A stretch of DNA of 64,000 bases from an uncultured Nitrospira sp. (lineage in GTDB: Bacteria > Nitrospirota > Nitrospiria > Nitrospirales > Nitrospiraceae). The notes beneath the pieces are model-generated. The model did no database searches, was not told where the DNA came from, and worked only from the letters and a program-made list of their open reading frames with translations. The number at the start of each line of letters is the position of its first letter. The first letter of the stretch is position 1. Below are positions 26,663 through 38,011 of the stretch, in pieces. Location of the stretch: contig CABVRZ010000009.1 in NCBI GenBank assembly GCA_902500775.1, positions 1-64,000 on the forward strand, read 5' to 3'. The position numbers were made by a program, and so were the translations under genes.

Positions 26663-27355
26663 ATGCAACCAGTCAACATCATCTTGGTGCTGACACTGCT
26701 TATTTCGACAGGGTGCGTGAGCAGCCAGGGATTCAATCGGGCAGCCATGGACGAACGGCTTCACAGCACTCTTACCCCAATCCCCCCAAGCCAGCCGGTC
26801 TCGCATCAGAGCGCTCGCCCCTCCGCACCGCTTCGCCTTGGAATCTTTTTCGCCAAGCATAATGTTCCCGACACACCAACTATCAGAAAGGTCGAATGGC
26901 TGAGCGTAGATCGAGATCAGCTTTTCCGCGAGTTGGCACCACTACGAGAGGCTCAGCTCCTGACGGACATGTTCGTGCTGATGGATGTTGCTTTGCGAGG
27001 TGACGATATCCAGGGAATCCGAAAAGCGGGAGCTCGGTTTGGAGCCGACCTTGTGTTAGTCATCGATGGAATCGCCGGCGTCGATCGGTACAACAATCAC
27101 CTTGCCTGGTTGTACCCCACCCTCATCGGGGCCTATCTCGTTCCTGGTACAGAAAGCGACGCACTCGTGATGGCCACTGGGAACCTGTGGGCCGTCCGTT
27201 CCGACTGGCACGCCCCCATCCAGACGGTCGAAGAGCAATCCAAGACGGTAGGGGCAGCAGTCTTTGTCGAGGACAATGTTTCATTGCAAGAAGCAAAAAC
27301 GCTCGCGATCCGCACACTCGGCAAGCATATCGCCGAGACGTTACAACGCCCATAA
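26663..27355 (+). CDS. Lipoprotein of unknown function
   Basis: A 230-residue lipoprotein from the ATG at 26663. The signal is NIILVLTLLISTGC with a lipobox ending ST-GC, so it would be lipid-anchored on the envelope. The mature part has an alternating strand/helix character (LRLGIFFAKHNVP, ARFGADLVLVIDGIAGVDRY). It follows the OB-fold-like protein by about 115 nt and may be in the same unit. No catalytic motif seen. Confidence 0.75.
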   Translation: MQPVNIILVLTLLISTGCVSSQGFNRAAMDERLHSTLTPIPPSQPVSHQSARPSAPLRLGIFFAKHNVPDTPTIRKVEWLSVDRDQLFRELAPLREAQLLTDMFVLMDVALRGDDIQGIRKAGARFGADLVLVIDGIAGVDRYNNHLAWLYPTLIGAYLVPGTESDALVMATGNLWAVRSDWHAPIQTVEEQSKTVGAAVFVEDNVSLQEAKTLAIRTLGKHIAETLQRP

Positions 27356-27378
27356 GCGCTATGCCGTACGCCCCCTTC

Positions 27379-28620
27379 TCACGGTGAGTCAAAGCTCAAG
27401 AGAACTCCCAGCAAGAAGAGATGTTGCCCCGGAGTAAGGCCAGTGACGCCGGAACGGCTCTCACCGCTCTTGAAAAACCCGCCTCCTGCCCCTGTTGATT
27501 CGTCGTACCGATGTTCTACCCGGATAATCGCATTCGTCCACTTGTATGTGAATTGATACTCGGCCGTGGACGTGATGGCCTTTACGAACTGCTCGGCACC
27601 AGTCCAGCGGCCATTGCGATCCCAGTAGAATTCAGGACGCAACGCCACAGCCCACGGCTCGGCAATCTGCCAGCGCATCACCATATTGCCGCCCATGACA
27701 AAAGCGCGTGGACTGCCGGGCTGGCCGGCAATGTTTTCCGTCCCGATATCAAAGGACGCCGCCACCGTCACATCCTCGCCTTTCCACTCCACAATATGGT
27801 TTCCGTACATACGCCAGAATTCTAGTGACGTATCGGTCTGGTCCGGTCCGCCATAGAGGGTTTGCGTTAACGTCAAACGAGGCGTGGCTTTCCAGGACCA
27901 TCTGCCGCCATAGCTGGGAAGATTGTTGGGATGGGCGAGGTGATAATAACTGTTCACGACGAAGGCCGTGATCGTGAGGTCGTCGCTCACCGGATACTGA
28001 GCGTTCACACCAAACATCATGTAGGGCGTGTTGTCGGCGATCCATGACCGCGTGTAGTTGACGTTGTCTTTTGCATAGAGTGACTCGTACCCCATCAAAC
28101 TGTTGAACAGACCGGCGGTGATCGTCAGTCCCTTACCGACCGGAGCAAGATACGACACGTTCGCACGATGAACGTGCCGAAGCACATCCGCTCCATCGAC
28201 TCGTCGTTCACCGACCAAGAACGCGAATTCCTCCGAGTCTCGGCCGCCTTGGAAGCCCAACTCCATCCCCCAGCGTGAAGACACCGTGGCATCCTTTCGC
28301 ACATAGGCCAACCCCATGTTGGGTGAAAGCTCATTATGATGCGACGCTGTGGCACGACTACGCCACAGATGGTTATCGGGGACGTTCAAATTGCCAACAT
28401 ATCCGACGTCCACGTACGCCCCATAGTGCCAGCCGGTCGTGACGGACTCCGTGGGGCTGACAGACCCGGGCAGAGCTGCTGTGCGCTCTCCTGATCGTTG
28501 ACTGAGGTCTTGAGCCCCACACACTGACGCCATCGCGAGTACCCCCCATGCGACCAAAAGCCAACTGATTCTCTTGGGATAACAGTACCCGTGGTTCACG
28601 ATCTTCATATTAATTGCCAT
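27379..28620 (-). CDS. BBP2/OmpL-like outer-membrane beta-barrel porin
   Basis: About 413 residues. A signal peptide (ISWLLVAWGVLAMASVCGA, cleaved before QDL) is followed by amphipathic beta strands with alternating aromatics, e.g. WHYGAYVDVGYVGNLN, AGLFNSLMGYESLYAKDNVNYTRSWI, YMMFGVNAQYPVSDDLTITAFVVNSYYH and AVALRPEFYWDRNGRW. It resembles the putative beta-barrel porin-2 family. It lies about 155 nt downstream of kdpE on the same strand and could be read through from the Kdp unit. ATGs at 28620 and 28608 are both possible. Confidence 0.8.
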   Translation of the reverse strand: MAINMKIVNHGYCYPKRISWLLVAWGVLAMASVCGAQDLSQRSGERTAALPGSVSPTESVTTGWHYGAYVDVGYVGNLNVPDNHLWRSRATASHHNELSPNMGLAYVRKDATVSSRWGMELGFQGGRDSEEFAFLVGERRVDGADVLRHVHRANVSYLAPVGKGLTITAGLFNSLMGYESLYAKDNVNYTRSWIADNTPYMMFGVNAQYPVSDDLTITAFVVNSYYHLAHPNNLPSYGGRWSWKATPRLTLTQTLYGGPDQTDTSLEFWRMYGNHIVEWKGEDVTVAASFDIGTENIAGQPGSPRAFVMGGNMVMRWQIAEPWAVALRPEFYWDRNGRWTGAEQFVKAITSTAEYQFTYKWTNAIIRVEHRYDESTGAGGGFFKSGESRSGVTGLTPGQHLFLLGVLLSFDSP

Positions 28621-28774
28621 AAAAGGTGCACGGCCTCTGCGTACCATAAACTCTCGCCACGTGCGAGAATCTCACTCCCACGACTCGCTCATTAACTATA
28701 CGTCGCCAGATATCAAAACGGGATAAAAACCGAAGAGGTGAATGTCAATGGAACGTGGAGGAATAGAACGTAGG

Positions 28775-29467
28775 TCATTCCGTCCGGAGCCGATACCCAA
28801 CTCCCAGTTCGGTCACCAGATAGCGGGGATGGGCGGGAGTTTTCTCCAGTTTGTTCCGCAACTGCCGCATGTAGACCCGCAGATAATGTCCTTCCCCCAC
28901 ATGGAGGGGCCCCCAGACTTCCTTGAGCAGCTGCCGATGAGTCAGCACTTTCCCGGCGTACCTGATCAACGTAGTAAGAAGCCTGTATTCAATCGGTGTG
29001 AGATGAACTTCCTTCCCTGACACAAATACCTGTCGCCGCCCGAGATCGACCTTCAGATCGCCGAGCACAAATACCGAGTCAGGGGCATCGGCAGATTGTG
29101 CCGCATGTCGGAGCGCTGTTCGCACCCGTGCGAGAAGTTCCTGTACCCCGAATGGCTTCGTCACATAGTCGTCGGCACCAAGGTCGAGGGCAGCGACTTT
29201 TGCATGTTCTTGGTCGCGAGCAGACAGTACGATAATAGGCGTTGTGGTCCATTCCCTTATCCGGCGGATCACCTCATTTCCCTCGAGGTCAGGGAGTCCC
29301 AAGTCAAGCAGGATGAGATCCGGATTCCTTGCTTTAGCTTCTGCGAGTCCATCCTTGCCCGTCATGGCTTCGTAGAGTCGAAAGCCATGTGCGGGCAAGG
29401 TCGTCCTGAGAAACCGTCGGATTTCCGGCTCGTCTTCGATCAAGAGGATCGCGGCTTCCTGTGACAT
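28775..29467 (-). CDS. kdpE: Response regulator KdpE
   Basis: A 230-residue OmpR-type regulator. The receiver (1-118) has the acidic pocket EDE, the phosphoacceptor Asp in LILLDLGLPDLEG and the K in YVTKPFG. The C-terminal winged helix includes HLTPIEYRLLTTLIRYAGKVLTHRQLL and a YLRVYMRQLRNKLE recognition region. It is phosphorylated by KdpD and activates kdp transcription when potassium or turgor is low. It starts 48 nt after kdpD ends. Confidence 0.94.
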   Translation of the reverse strand: MSQEAAILLIEDEPEIRRFLRTTLPAHGFRLYEAMTGKDGLAEAKARNPDLILLDLGLPDLEGNEVIRRIREWTTTPIIVLSARDQEHAKVAALDLGADDYVTKPFGVQELLARVRTALRHAAQSADAPDSVFVLGDLKVDLGRRQVFVSGKEVHLTPIEYRLLTTLIRYAGKVLTHRQLLKEVWGPLHVGEGHYLRVYMRQLRNKLEKTPAHPRYLVTELGVGYRLRTE

Positions 29468-29515
29468 GAGATTTCCTGGACTGGGCTACCACATTCGGAT
29501 AAACCGGTCGGCTCA

Positions 29516-32209
29516 TCAAACCTGTGCCTGCTCCATTTCGACGTCCGGCTGCTTCTCCGATAACGGAATGGTGAACTGAAAAAGAGCACCGCCTCCCGGC
29601 CGATTCTCCACCCAGATACGCCCGCCATGTGCTTGAACGATGCCACGGCAAATCGTCAGCCCCAGTCCGACGCCTCCTTCTCGCGCGGATTTGCCACGAT
29701 AGAACTTGTCAAAAATACGAGACTCCTCTCCGGAAGGGATTCCAGGTCCACGATCAGCAACCTTGACAACGACTTCGCGATCGCCGACCGACGCAGACAG
29801 ATCAATCGCGCTTCTCGGAGGTGTGTACTTCACAGCGTTTTCAACAAGATTAATCACGACTTGTTCCAGAAGTACTCCATCAACAACTACTAACGGCAGA
29901 TCGGTCGGGAACGCCGTACTGACCGCATGGCCGTCCAATCGTCCTTCCAGCCTGGCCAGGGTTGCACCGATGATCTCATCCAAGGAGTGCCACGCTTTAT
30001 TGAGTCGTACGGCTCCAGCTTCAAGCTGCATCATATCAAGAAGATTCTTGAGCAATCGATCAAGACGATCAGCCTCTCGATAGATGGATCGAGCAAGATC
30101 CCGCCGGGCAGCAGCATTGAGCTCCTCCCGATCTTCAGCCAAGCTGCTGGCAGCACCGCTGATGGTTGCAAGCGGCGTTCGGAGGTCATGAGAGACCGAA
30201 CTGAGAATGGTACTGCGCATCCGCTCGGCTTCTGCCGCCACGTGTGCTTGCTGAGCCTCATCTGATAAACGAGTTCTTTCAATTGCCAGGGCCACTTGAT
30301 TCACCAGGGACTCCAGCAAATGCAACTGCTCTGGATCGAGCAACAGCACGGGGTCTTTCGGTCGCACCGCCACGACACCGATCGCGCCGGATGACGCCAC
30401 CAACGGCAGATAGAGGGCACTAGCTCCCGGCAGCGTATCGGTTCCAAGTCCCGCTCGCTCATGGTGGTCGTACACCCATTGAGCAACACCCGACTCCTTT
30501 GGGTTTAACTCAAAAAACAGGAGCTCTCCGCGCTGCAATTGCACCCGCTTTTCAGCATCCGCAAGAAATATGGCCACATGGGCGTCGAATACATCACGAA
30601 GATGTTTGGCTGCGAGCTGGGCCAACATCTCTGTTCCCCGATGAGTGGCGAGATCTCGACTCATGGCGTAGAGTACGCCGGTACGTCGTTCTCGATAGCG
30701 GGCGAGCTCGGCTTGCTGGTGGAGACGCACGGCAAGGTTGCTGATGACCAGAGCCACCACCAGCATGACACCGAAGGTCAACAAGTACTGAATGTCGGAG
30801 ACGGCAAAGGAGTAGTAGGGCGGCACGAAAAAGAAATCGAAAGCGGCCACACTCAGGACAGAAGCAAACACCGATGGCCCACGGCCACAACGAATGGCGA
30901 CGCCAATCACGGCGATGAGATAGATCATGATCAGATTCGCGGCCGCGAAATAAGGAAACATCAACCAGTCGATCGCCGTCGCAATCAACACACCAGCAAC
31001 GCCGTAGGCATATCCTTTGATGTCACCGGCACTTTGAGGAGTACGTCGTACAGCAGGTTGTCTTTCATCGCCCGTTCCCGTAATGACATAGATGTCGATC
31101 TCGCCGCTCTGATGGACAAGGTCTGAGACCACGGAGCCAAAAATCCACTCCTTCCAGAGAGCCCGTACCGGTTTACCGACGATGATTTTTGTGGTGTTCC
31201 GACTACGCGCGTAATTCAAAAGCTCCTGAGCCACGTTCTCTCCCATCAACGTGACTGTTTCAGCTCCAAGCTGCTCCGCCAGCCGTAAGGTCTGCACCAG
31301 CCGGTCTCGTTCAGACTGAGGTGATCGGAGATGCCGGGGAACCTGCACATACACGGCGATCCATTTAGCATGAAGGGTCGCAGCCATCTGGCGCGCAGCT
31401 CGAATCAGGCGAAGCCCGCGGGACTTCATATTGACGCACACCATGATGGTTTCCGCCGCCGGCCAGGTTCGCACGACGGCATGATCGCGCCGGTATATCT
31501 CCATCTGCTGGTCAACCCGCTCTGCTGTGCGGCGGAGGGCGAGTTCTCGGAGTGCGATCAAATTGCCTTTGGCAAAGAAATTGTGAATCGCGTGCTGGAT
31601 CTGCTCCGGGACATAGACCTTGCCGTCTTTGAGCCGTTGAAGCAGGTCATCCGGGGGAAGGTCGATCAACTCCACGTCATCCGCCCGTTCGAGCACTGAA
31701 TCTGGAACGGTCTCGCGCACGCGCACCCCCGTAATCTGCACGATCACATCGTTCAGACTTTCCAGATGCTGCACATTCACAGTGGTATAGACCGTGATGC
31801 CGGCCTTCAATAACTCCTGCACATCCTGCCACCGCTTGGCGTGACGCATCCCCGGTGCATTGGTATGCGCGAGCTCGTCGATGAGGACGACGGCGGGGCG
31901 GCGAGCGAGCGCCGCGTCAAGGTCGAATTCCTGCAGTATGGTGCCGCGATGGTCGATGGCCCGGCGCGGGATGATTTCGAGTCCGTTGATCAGCGCCTCC
32001 GTCTCCACCCGACCATGCGTCTCGACGATACCGATGACGACATCGGTGCCCTCACGTCGTTGCTCGTGCGCCGCCTCCAGCATGGCGTAGGTTTTCCCGA
32101 CGCCGGGACTGGCACCGAAAAAGACCTTGAATTTTCCTTGGTGTTGCCGAGCTTCCTCGGCCTGAACACGCTGAAGCAGTGCATCGGGATCTGGTCGTTG
32201 TAGGTTCAT
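29516..32209 (-). CDS. kdpD: Sensor histidine kinase KdpD
   Basis: An 897-residue sensor. Order of parts: the N-terminal KdpD domain with Walker [15 protein letters not shown] (about 29-43), the USP-like domain (about 250-370, [24 protein letters not shown]), four membrane helices of DUF4118 (about 395-500), a GAF-type domain, the HisKA box [16 protein letters not shown] near 665, and an HATPase with NLVENAVKY and [11 protein letters not shown]. It senses K+ limitation and phosphorylates KdpE. Length is typical. Confidence 0.95.
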   Translation of the reverse strand: MNLQRPDPDALLQRVQAEEARQHQGKFKVFFGASPGVGKTYAMLEAAHEQRREGTDVVIGIVETHGRVETEALINGLEIIPRRAIDHRGTILQEFDLDAALARRPAVVLIDELAHTNAPGMRHAKRWQDVQELLKAGITVYTTVNVQHLESLNDVIVQITGVRVRETVPDSVLERADDVELIDLPPDDLLQRLKDGKVYVPEQIQHAIHNFFAKGNLIALRELALRRTAERVDQQMEIYRRDHAVVRTWPAAETIMVCVNMKSRGLRLIRAARQMAATLHAKWIAVYVQVPRHLRSPQSERDRLVQTLRLAEQLGAETVTLMGENVAQELLNYARSRNTTKIIVGKPVRALWKEWIFGSVVSDLVHQSGEIDIYVITGTGDERQPAVRRTPQSAGDIKGYAYGVAGVLIATAIDWLMFPYFAAANLIMIYLIAVIGVAIRCGRGPSVFASVLSVAAFDFFFVPPYYSFAVSDIQYLLTFGVMLVVALVISNLAVRLHQQAELARYRERRTGVLYAMSRDLATHRGTEMLAQLAAKHLRDVFDAHVAIFLADAEKRVQLQRGELLFFELNPKESGVAQWVYDHHERAGLGTDTLPGASALYLPLVASSGAIGVVAVRPKDPVLLLDPEQLHLLESLVNQVALAIERTRLSDEAQQAHVAAEAERMRSTILSSVSHDLRTPLATISGAASSLAEDREELNAAARRDLARSIYREADRLDRLLKNLLDMMQLEAGAVRLNKAWHSLDEIIGATLARLEGRLDGHAVSTAFPTDLPLVVVDGVLLEQVVINLVENAVKYTPPRSAIDLSASVGDREVVVKVADRGPGIPSGEESRIFDKFYRGKSAREGGVGLGLTICRGIVQAHGGRIWVENRPGGGALFQFTIPLSEKQPDVEMEQAQV

Positions 32210-32339
32210 GCGAGCCGTTCCTCGTGCAACGTTATGCGCAAAGTTGAAGGCGACGTAACGAACGGCGCTTGAATTCTAGGGGAGGCTCCGAGGAGCGTCA
32301 ACGGCACGATTGATCGTACAAGGGTTGAGCGTGCTTCAA

Positions 32340-32912
32340 CTAACGCCTCTTGTCCAGGGCGAGATTCAGTAGAAGAACCTGAACTCGTGGTTCTCCAAGA
32401 ACGCCGAGTTGGCGGCCCTGTGTGTGTTGGGCAACGAGATCCCGCAGGACCGATTCCTCGATCCCTCGAGCACGAGCCACTCTTCTCAGTTGGTAGAACG
32501 CTGCGGCCGGGCTGATATGCGGGTCGAGCCCGCTCCCGGAAGCGGTCACGAGATCGACCGGTATGGGCAAGTCGTTGACCACATCTGCGGCTCGTAACGT
32601 GGCGACTCGCGCGTTGACCGCTTCGATCAAAGCCGGATTGGTCGGTCCAAGGTTCGACCCTTTTGATGCCTCGGCGTTGTACGCAAATGGCGCAGTCGCC
32701 GACGGACGACCCCAGAAATATTCTGGCTTGTCAAAATACTGTCCGATCAACCTAGACCCAATCACTTTACCTTCACGCGTGATCACACTGCCGTTCGCCT
32801 GGTCCTGGAAAAACACCTGGGCGAACCCAGTGACCGCCAGCGGATAGGCCACTCCCGTCAAGACAGTCAGTAGTAGCAACATGGTCAGGGCGGGCCTGAT
32901 TTGTTCCTTCAT
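32340..32912 (-). CDS. kdpC: Potassium-transporting ATPase subunit KdpC
   Basis: A 190-residue subunit from the ATG at 32912, a single-span periplasmic protein ([26 protein letters not shown]). The conserved [21 protein letters not shown] block and the [13 protein letters not shown] motif are present. KdpC stabilises the KdpFABC complex. The frame is open upstream to 33101 but that part is read from within kdpB and is not KdpC-like. It lies 41 nt downstream of kdpB. Confidence 0.94.
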   Translation of the reverse strand: MKEQIRPALTMLLLLTVLTGVAYPLAVTGFAQVFFQDQANGSVITREGKVIGSRLIGQYFDKPEYFWGRPSATAPFAYNAEASKGSNLGPTNPALIEAVNARVATLRAADVVNDLPIPVDLVTASGSGLDPHISPAAAFYQLRRVARARGIEESVLRDLVAQHTQGRQLGVLGEPRVQVLLLNLALDKRR

Positions 32913-32952
32913 CTTTTTCTCCTGGCTCTCAGCAATCGGCTCGGCATCGTGG

Positions 32953-35076
32953 TTACACCAGATGCAAGGCAACCAGAACCATGTCGATGAGTTTGATGCC
33001 GACGAAGGGCACGACCACGCCGCCCAATCCATAGATGAGCAGGTGACGCCGTAACAATGGGCCTGCGCCGATCGGGCGATATCGAATCCCTCGTAAGGCA
33101 AGCGGAATGAGCGCGATGATGATGAGTGCGTTGAAAATGACCGCGGAGAGGATCGCGCTCTGAGGAGTCGCCAACTGCATCACGTTCAATTCATTGAGCA
33201 CGGGATAGGTTGTGGCAAAGGCCGCAGGAATGATGGCGAAATATTTCGCCACGTCGTTGGCGATACTGAAGGTCGTCAATGCTCCGCGCGTCATGAGCAA
33301 CTGTTTGCCGATCTCTACGATTTCGATGAGTTTTGTTGGGTTGGAATCCAGATCGACCAGGTTACCTGCTTCTTTTGCCGCCTGAGTCCCCGTGTTCATT
33401 GCGACCGCGACATCGGCCTGAGCCAATGCCGGAGCGTCATTGGTTCCGTCGCCTGTCATGGCCACGAGGCGACCTTCGGACTGAAGATCCCGGATCAGCA
33501 TCAGCTTAGCCTCCGGTGTAGCCTGCGCCAGAAAATCATCGACCCCGGCCTCCGCCGCCACCGCAGCCGCTGTTTGAGGATTGTCTCCGGTAATCATGAT
33601 CGTCTTAATGCCCATCCGGCGGAGTTCACCGAATCGTTCTTTAATGCCTCCCTTCACGATATCTTGCAAAGCGATCACTCCCAGTACCCTGGCCTTTTCA
33701 GCCACCACCAGTGGCGTTCCGCCCTGTTTGGCAATCATCTCGACATTGAGCCGGACAAACTGAGAAAAGTGCCCGCCCTGTTCGAGTACATAGGCCTCGA
33801 TGGCGGCCGCTGATCCTTTGCGGATTTGCCGTCCGTCAAGATCCACCCCGCTCATCCTCGTCTGAGCCGTGAAGGGAATAAACGTGGCACCCATCTCGTG
33901 AATATCGCGCGCGCGCAATCCGTATTTCTGTTTCGCTAGAATGACAATGCTGCGACCTTCCGGTGTTTCATCCGCCAACGATGAAAGTTGAGCGGCATCG
34001 GCCAACACCTGGGCCTCGACTCCTTCTGCGGGAGTGAAGGCAGTGGCCTGGCGGTTGCCCAGTGTGATGGTACCGGTCTTATCAAGCAGCAGGACGTCCA
34101 CGTCCCCCGCTGCTTCAACGGCCTTTCCGGACATCGCGATGACATTGGCCTGCACCATGCGGTCCATGCCGGCAATCCCAATGGCCGAGAGGAGAGCCCC
34201 AATGGTCGTCGGAATCAGGCAGACGAGGAGCGCCACCAACACCGTAACCGTCACCGGCGTCCCTTGCCCCATGGCCTGCACGCTGTATAGCGAGAACGGC
34301 AATAGAGTCACCGTTGCCAAGAGAAAAATGATGGTCAGCGCAGCGAGGAGAATAGTGAGGGCGATTTCATTCGGCGTTTTCTGGCGTTTGGCCCCTTCCA
34401 CCATGGCGATCATTCGATCCAGAAAGCTTTCTCCTGGACTGGCCGTGACACGAACAATGAGCCAGTCGGACAGAATTTTCGTGCCTCCCGTGACGGCACT
34501 GCGGTCGCCGCCGCTTTCTCGAATGACGGGCGCACTCTCGCCTGTAATGGCGCTTTCGTCCACTGACGCGACGCCCTCCACGACCTCGCCATCCACAGGA
34601 ATGAAATCTCCCGCCTCCACGAGGATCACATCATTTTTCTTGAGCTGATTCGCCGGTACCGCGCTGAACGTATCGCCTCGCTGGAACGGACGGTTCCACA
34701 CAGCATGATGCTCAGTGCCGGGATCAACCGTACCAAGCTTCTTGGCTGTAAGTTCCAAGCGGGCGCGCCGGAGTGAATCGGCCTGTGCTCTGCCCCGACC
34801 CTCCGCCATGGCTTCCGCAAAGTTTGCGAACAGGACGGTGAACCAGAGCCAGAGGGCAATGGCAAGAATGAACCAGGTCGGCGCTTCCCCCGCTCCGACC
34901 AGCGCCTGCAGAAACAGGAGGGTCGTCAAGACACTTCCAACCCACACCACGAGCATGACCGGGTTTTTGGCCTGATGGCGAGGATCCAGTTTGCGACAGG
35001 CGTCTAATAGGGCCTGCCGAAGAATGTTCTGATCAAAGAGGGAGCGGGTCTGGTGGCTTTTCACTTCTATTGCCAT
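32953..35076 (-). CDS. kdpB: Potassium-transporting P-type ATPase subunit KdpB
   Basis: About 707 residues from the ATG at 35076. A GTG at 35112, overlapping the kdpA stop, is also possible. It is the energising P-type ATPase. The phosphorylated Asp is in [10 protein letters not shown], the hinge in [22 protein letters not shown], and the actuator motif in SAITGESAP. It couples ATP hydrolysis to K+ transport through KdpA. All key residues are intact. Confidence 0.95.
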   Translation of the reverse strand: MAIEVKSHQTRSLFDQNILRQALLDACRKLDPRHQAKNPVMLVVWVGSVLTTLLFLQALVGAGEAPTWFILAIALWLWFTVLFANFAEAMAEGRGRAQADSLRRARLELTAKKLGTVDPGTEHHAVWNRPFQRGDTFSAVPANQLKKNDVILVEAGDFIPVDGEVVEGVASVDESAITGESAPVIRESGGDRSAVTGGTKILSDWLIVRVTASPGESFLDRMIAMVEGAKRQKTPNEIALTILLAALTIIFLLATVTLLPFSLYSVQAMGQGTPVTVTVLVALLVCLIPTTIGALLSAIGIAGMDRMVQANVIAMSGKAVEAAGDVDVLLLDKTGTITLGNRQATAFTPAEGVEAQVLADAAQLSSLADETPEGRSIVILAKQKYGLRARDIHEMGATFIPFTAQTRMSGVDLDGRQIRKGSAAAIEAYVLEQGGHFSQFVRLNVEMIAKQGGTPLVVAEKARVLGVIALQDIVKGGIKERFGELRRMGIKTIMITGDNPQTAAAVAAEAGVDDFLAQATPEAKLMLIRDLQSEGRLVAMTGDGTNDAPALAQADVAVAMNTGTQAAKEAGNLVDLDSNPTKLIEIVEIGKQLLMTRGALTTFSIANDVAKYFAIIPAAFATTYPVLNELNVMQLATPQSAILSAVIFNALIIIALIPLALRGIRYRPIGAGPLLRRHLLIYGLGGVVVPFVGIKLIDMVLVALHLV

Positions 35077-35108
35077 GCGGATAGCCCTGTTCGCTTCATG
35101 TGTCCCCG

Positions 35109-36905
35109 TCACATGAGCAGGTATTCAACCAATGGTCCGAGGGCCAGGGCCGGCAAGAACGTGAGTGCCCCAACCACAATCACCACTCCAATCAAGAGCG
35201 TGACAAACAACGGCGTGTGAGTCGCCAGCGTGCCGGATCCCGACGGTGCCGTTTTCTTTCGCACCAAGGACCCTGCCAGGGCCAAGGTCGAGATTGCGAG
35301 CCAGTACCGAGCAATCAACATCGTAACGCCACCGGTAATGTTGTAAAAGGGAGTGTTCGTATTGAGTCCCGAGAACGCGCTCCCATTGTTGTTGCCCTGT
35401 GACGTATAGGCATAGAGGACCTCGCTGAACCCATGAGGTCCGGGGTTCAAAATAGACGAGCGCCCCATTTCAGTGCCGACGGCAAGGGCCGTGAATCCCA
35501 GAACGATAAAGGGCATGATGAGGATGAACAGCGCAGCCATCTTCATCTCATAGGGCTCTATTTTCTTCCCGAGATATTCGGGCGTCCGTCCCACCATCAA
35601 ACCTGCGATGAACACCGCAATGATCGCAAAGACGATCATTCCGTACAATCCGGAGCCGACACCGCCGAACACGACTTCGCCGAACTGCATGAGGAACAGG
35701 GGCACGAGTCCGCCCAACGGCGTATACGAGTCGTGCATTGAATTGACCGATCCATTGGAAGCGGCGGTCGTCGCAGCGGACCACAAGACCGACTCGGCGA
35801 TGCCGAACCGCGTTTCCTTCCCCTCCATATTGCCCCCGGCCTGGCTGACCTGGGCCTGCTGATCGATTCCGACAGTGGCCAGCAGCGGATTCCCCCTCTG
35901 TTCGGCCCATAACCCCAGGGGAATAAGGCTGAGAAGGAGGAACGTCATCGCGGCGAAAATCGCCCAGCCTTGGCGGGTGTCGCCCACCATGAGGCCGAAC
36001 GTATGGCACAGCGAGGCTGGAATGAGGAGGATCGCCAAGACTTCAAAGAAATTTGACAAGGGTGTGGGGTTCTCAAACGGATGGGCGGAATTGGCGTTAA
36101 AAAAACCGCCTCCGTTCGTGCCGAGTTGCTTAATGGCAATCTGGGATGCCGCCGGGCCCACGGCAAGGATCTGCTCGATTGCGATGGCAGACTCAGTTTT
36201 CGGTTTCCCCTGCTCATCGAGCACCGGCATGCCGTTCGTATCGGTCACGGGCTTGTCATAACTGACCGGCTGCAGCAACGTCGCGGTCTGATACGGACTC
36301 AGAGTCTGGACAACACCCTGGGATATCAATAGCAGAGATAAGAGCAGAGCCAGTGGCAGCAGAATATAGAGTGTGCTCCGAACTAGATCGCTCCAGAAAT
36401 TTCCGAGCGTCGTCGACGTGCTTCGGCTTAATCCCCTGATCAATGCCACGAGCACCGCCATTCCCGTTGCGGCGGAGACGAAGTTCTGCACAGTCAAACC
36501 GAGCATCTGAGTCAAGTAGCTCAGAGTGGTTTCGCCGCCATACGCCTGCCAGTTGGTGTTGGTTACAAAGCTCGCGGCTGCATTGAAGGCCAGGTTGGGT
36601 TCGACCGCGCCAAGGTTGGCTGGGTTGAGGGGCAAGAGATTCTGTAGACGTTGCAAGCCATAAAGAAACAGGCACCCAGCCGCATTAAAGAACAGCATGG
36701 CCATCCCGTAGCGTTTCCAGTCCATCTCCTCGGTAGGTCGAATCCCACCGAGCCGATACATGCCGCGTTCAACGGGACCGAGGAGATAGTCCAAGCCACA
36801 GGGCTTGCCTTCATAGACTCTTGCCATATACCAGCCCAGGGGGTTCACGAGAGCCAGCAGCACGGCAAAAAATACAATCACCTGGAGGATTGCATTCGTG
36901 GTCAT
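35109..36905 (-). CDS. kdpA: Potassium-transporting ATPase subunit KdpA
   Basis: A 598-residue K+-binding channel-like subunit. The four selectivity-filter regions are seen as [48 protein letters not shown] and [17 protein letters not shown]. Ten membrane helices are expected. The ATG at 36905 overlaps the kdpF stop (TGATG). A GTG at 36914 is open but less likely given this overlap. Confidence 0.95.
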   Translation of the reverse strand: MTTNAILQVIVFFAVLLALVNPLGWYMARVYEGKPCGLDYLLGPVERGMYRLGGIRPTEEMDWKRYGMAMLFFNAAGCLFLYGLQRLQNLLPLNPANLGAVEPNLAFNAAASFVTNTNWQAYGGETTLSYLTQMLGLTVQNFVSAATGMAVLVALIRGLSRSTSTTLGNFWSDLVRSTLYILLPLALLLSLLLISQGVVQTLSPYQTATLLQPVSYDKPVTDTNGMPVLDEQGKPKTESAIAIEQILAVGPAASQIAIKQLGTNGGGFFNANSAHPFENPTPLSNFFEVLAILLIPASLCHTFGLMVGDTRQGWAIFAAMTFLLLSLIPLGLWAEQRGNPLLATVGIDQQAQVSQAGGNMEGKETRFGIAESVLWSAATTAASNGSVNSMHDSYTPLGGLVPLFLMQFGEVVFGGVGSGLYGMIVFAIIAVFIAGLMVGRTPEYLGKKIEPYEMKMAALFILIMPFIVLGFTALAVGTEMGRSSILNPGPHGFSEVLYAYTSQGNNNGSAFSGLNTNTPFYNITGGVTMLIARYWLAISTLALAGSLVRKKTAPSGSGTLATHTPLFVTLLIGVVIVVGALTFLPALALGPLVEYLLM

Positions 36906-36994
36906 CAGAACCACTCCGCCTTCAACAACGCCACCATGAGATAGATCAACAGGCCCAACGACACAATTCCGCCTAGCAGGTAGGTTACGTTCAT
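36905..36994 (-). CDS. kdpF: KdpF small membrane subunit
   Basis: A 29-residue single-span peptide, reading MNVTYLLGGIVSLG near its start and ending in ALLKAEWF, the usual KdpF ending. It is preceded by an AAGGAAG ribosome site. Its stop codon overlaps the kdpA start. KdpF is a single helix that stabilises the KdpFABC complex. Too short for most gene finders but clear by position and sequence. Confidence 0.9.
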   Translation of the reverse strand: MNVTYLLGGIVSLGLLIYLMVALLKAEWF

Positions 36995-37004
36995 AACTGC
37001 TTCC

Positions 37005-37085
37005 TTAGAGCCGTTCCAAGCCCGACATCAGCCATCTTGAAAGGATGAAGAAACCCACGATCAGGCCAACATACATCAAGTCCAT
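37005..37085 (-). CDS. 26-residue membrane peptide heading the kdp operon
   Basis: A short frame, M-D-L-M-Y-V-G-L-I-V-G-F-F-I-L-S-R-W-L-M and six further residues ending in LERL. It is essentially one transmembrane helix with a charged end. A GGGGGA ribosome site lies before the ATG and it ends 10 nt before kdpF. Similar tiny ORFs precede kdpF in other bacteria, as I recall, without a known role. Confidence 0.6.
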   Translation of the reverse strand: MDLMYVGLIVGFFILSRWLMSGLERL

Positions 37086-37213
37086 CGAGATCCCCCATGA
37101 GCAATTAATCTACCTCCCTCGACATAAAAATGGCGTCAAAATGATCGATAGCGTCATCAAAGAATGATTAAGAATTGGAACCGGACAAGTTAAACAGAGG
37201 GTGGAACGACGAA

Positions 37214-37966
37214 CTAAGTTGGTAGTCGGCGATAGTGCCGCAGCAAGAGGATGCCTCCCCAGGCGAACGAGGCGAGCATCAGGACGATGCCGACATTGTA
37301 GGTGAGATGTGCCAGACGATGGTCCCATTCCAGCAAATTCAGCATGGTGAGAATATTGTTCCAGTCATGCCCATCGGTTTCCTTGCCGGTGACGCCGCCG
37401 ATCAGCATGAGATCCAGCGCTCGGGCGTCATTGATATAGGGTGCAATATCCATCAGACTTTCCGCCGTCCACCACAGAGCTACTGCTGCCCCGAAGGGAT
37501 CACGCGTCTTAATCAGGAACGTACCGAGACAGATCATCGGCATGAGTACCTGACCGAGCGTGCCGCCAAGAATCGTCATGAACCGGCCGAACAGGATAAA
37601 AATGATGTGGCCGGCTTCATGAAAGGGCAGATTGATGAGGTGAAGAAACGACTCGCCGGTGTAATTCGTTTCAAGGGGCGTGGTGATGAAAGTCCAGCCC
37701 CACCAGGCCAGTGCAACAAACACCACCGCACGACCATAGAACGTCATCGAATCTGTCGTTTGGTCCGATTCGATCAGCCATTGCTTGGCCGTGGGGAACC
37801 ACTCAGGCTCGGTAAACACTGACTGGGCTGGTGAACGACGAGCATTCGTCGTCAGCGATTTGTATTTGGCAAAGATAATTCCGCAGCGGACACATTCTTC
37901 TGCTCCATCAGACCGTTGCGCCTGACACTTCGGACAGCGCGTCGTCGATGCTTCATTCGCAAGCAT
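37214..37966 (-). CDS. Zinc-ribbon membrane protein with an HEAGH motif
   Basis: A 250-residue protein. It opens with a zinc ribbon (CPKCQAQRSDGAEECVRCG, residues 11-28) and then has five or six membrane helices. The third carries INLPFHEAGHIIFILFG, an H-E-x-x-H metalloprotease motif like M50-type intramembrane proteases, but no matching D-G motif was recognised downstream. Activity is therefore uncertain. An IS1595 element sits 45 nt upstream of the start codon and probably displaced its promoter. Confidence 0.75.
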   Translation of the reverse strand: MLANEASTTRCPKCQAQRSDGAEECVRCGIIFAKYKSLTTNARRSPAQSVFTEPEWFPTAKQWLIESDQTTDSMTFYGRAVVFVALAWWGWTFITTPLETNYTGESFLHLINLPFHEAGHIIFILFGRFMTILGGTLGQVLMPMICLGTFLIKTRDPFGAAVALWWTAESLMDIAPYINDARALDLMLIGGVTGKETDGHDWNNILTMLNLLEWDHRLAHLTYNVGIVLMLASFAWGGILLLRHYRRLPT

Positions 37967-38011
37967 GCCTTCACTCTAAAAGTGAGGGATGAATCGGACA
38001 AGAAAATATAA

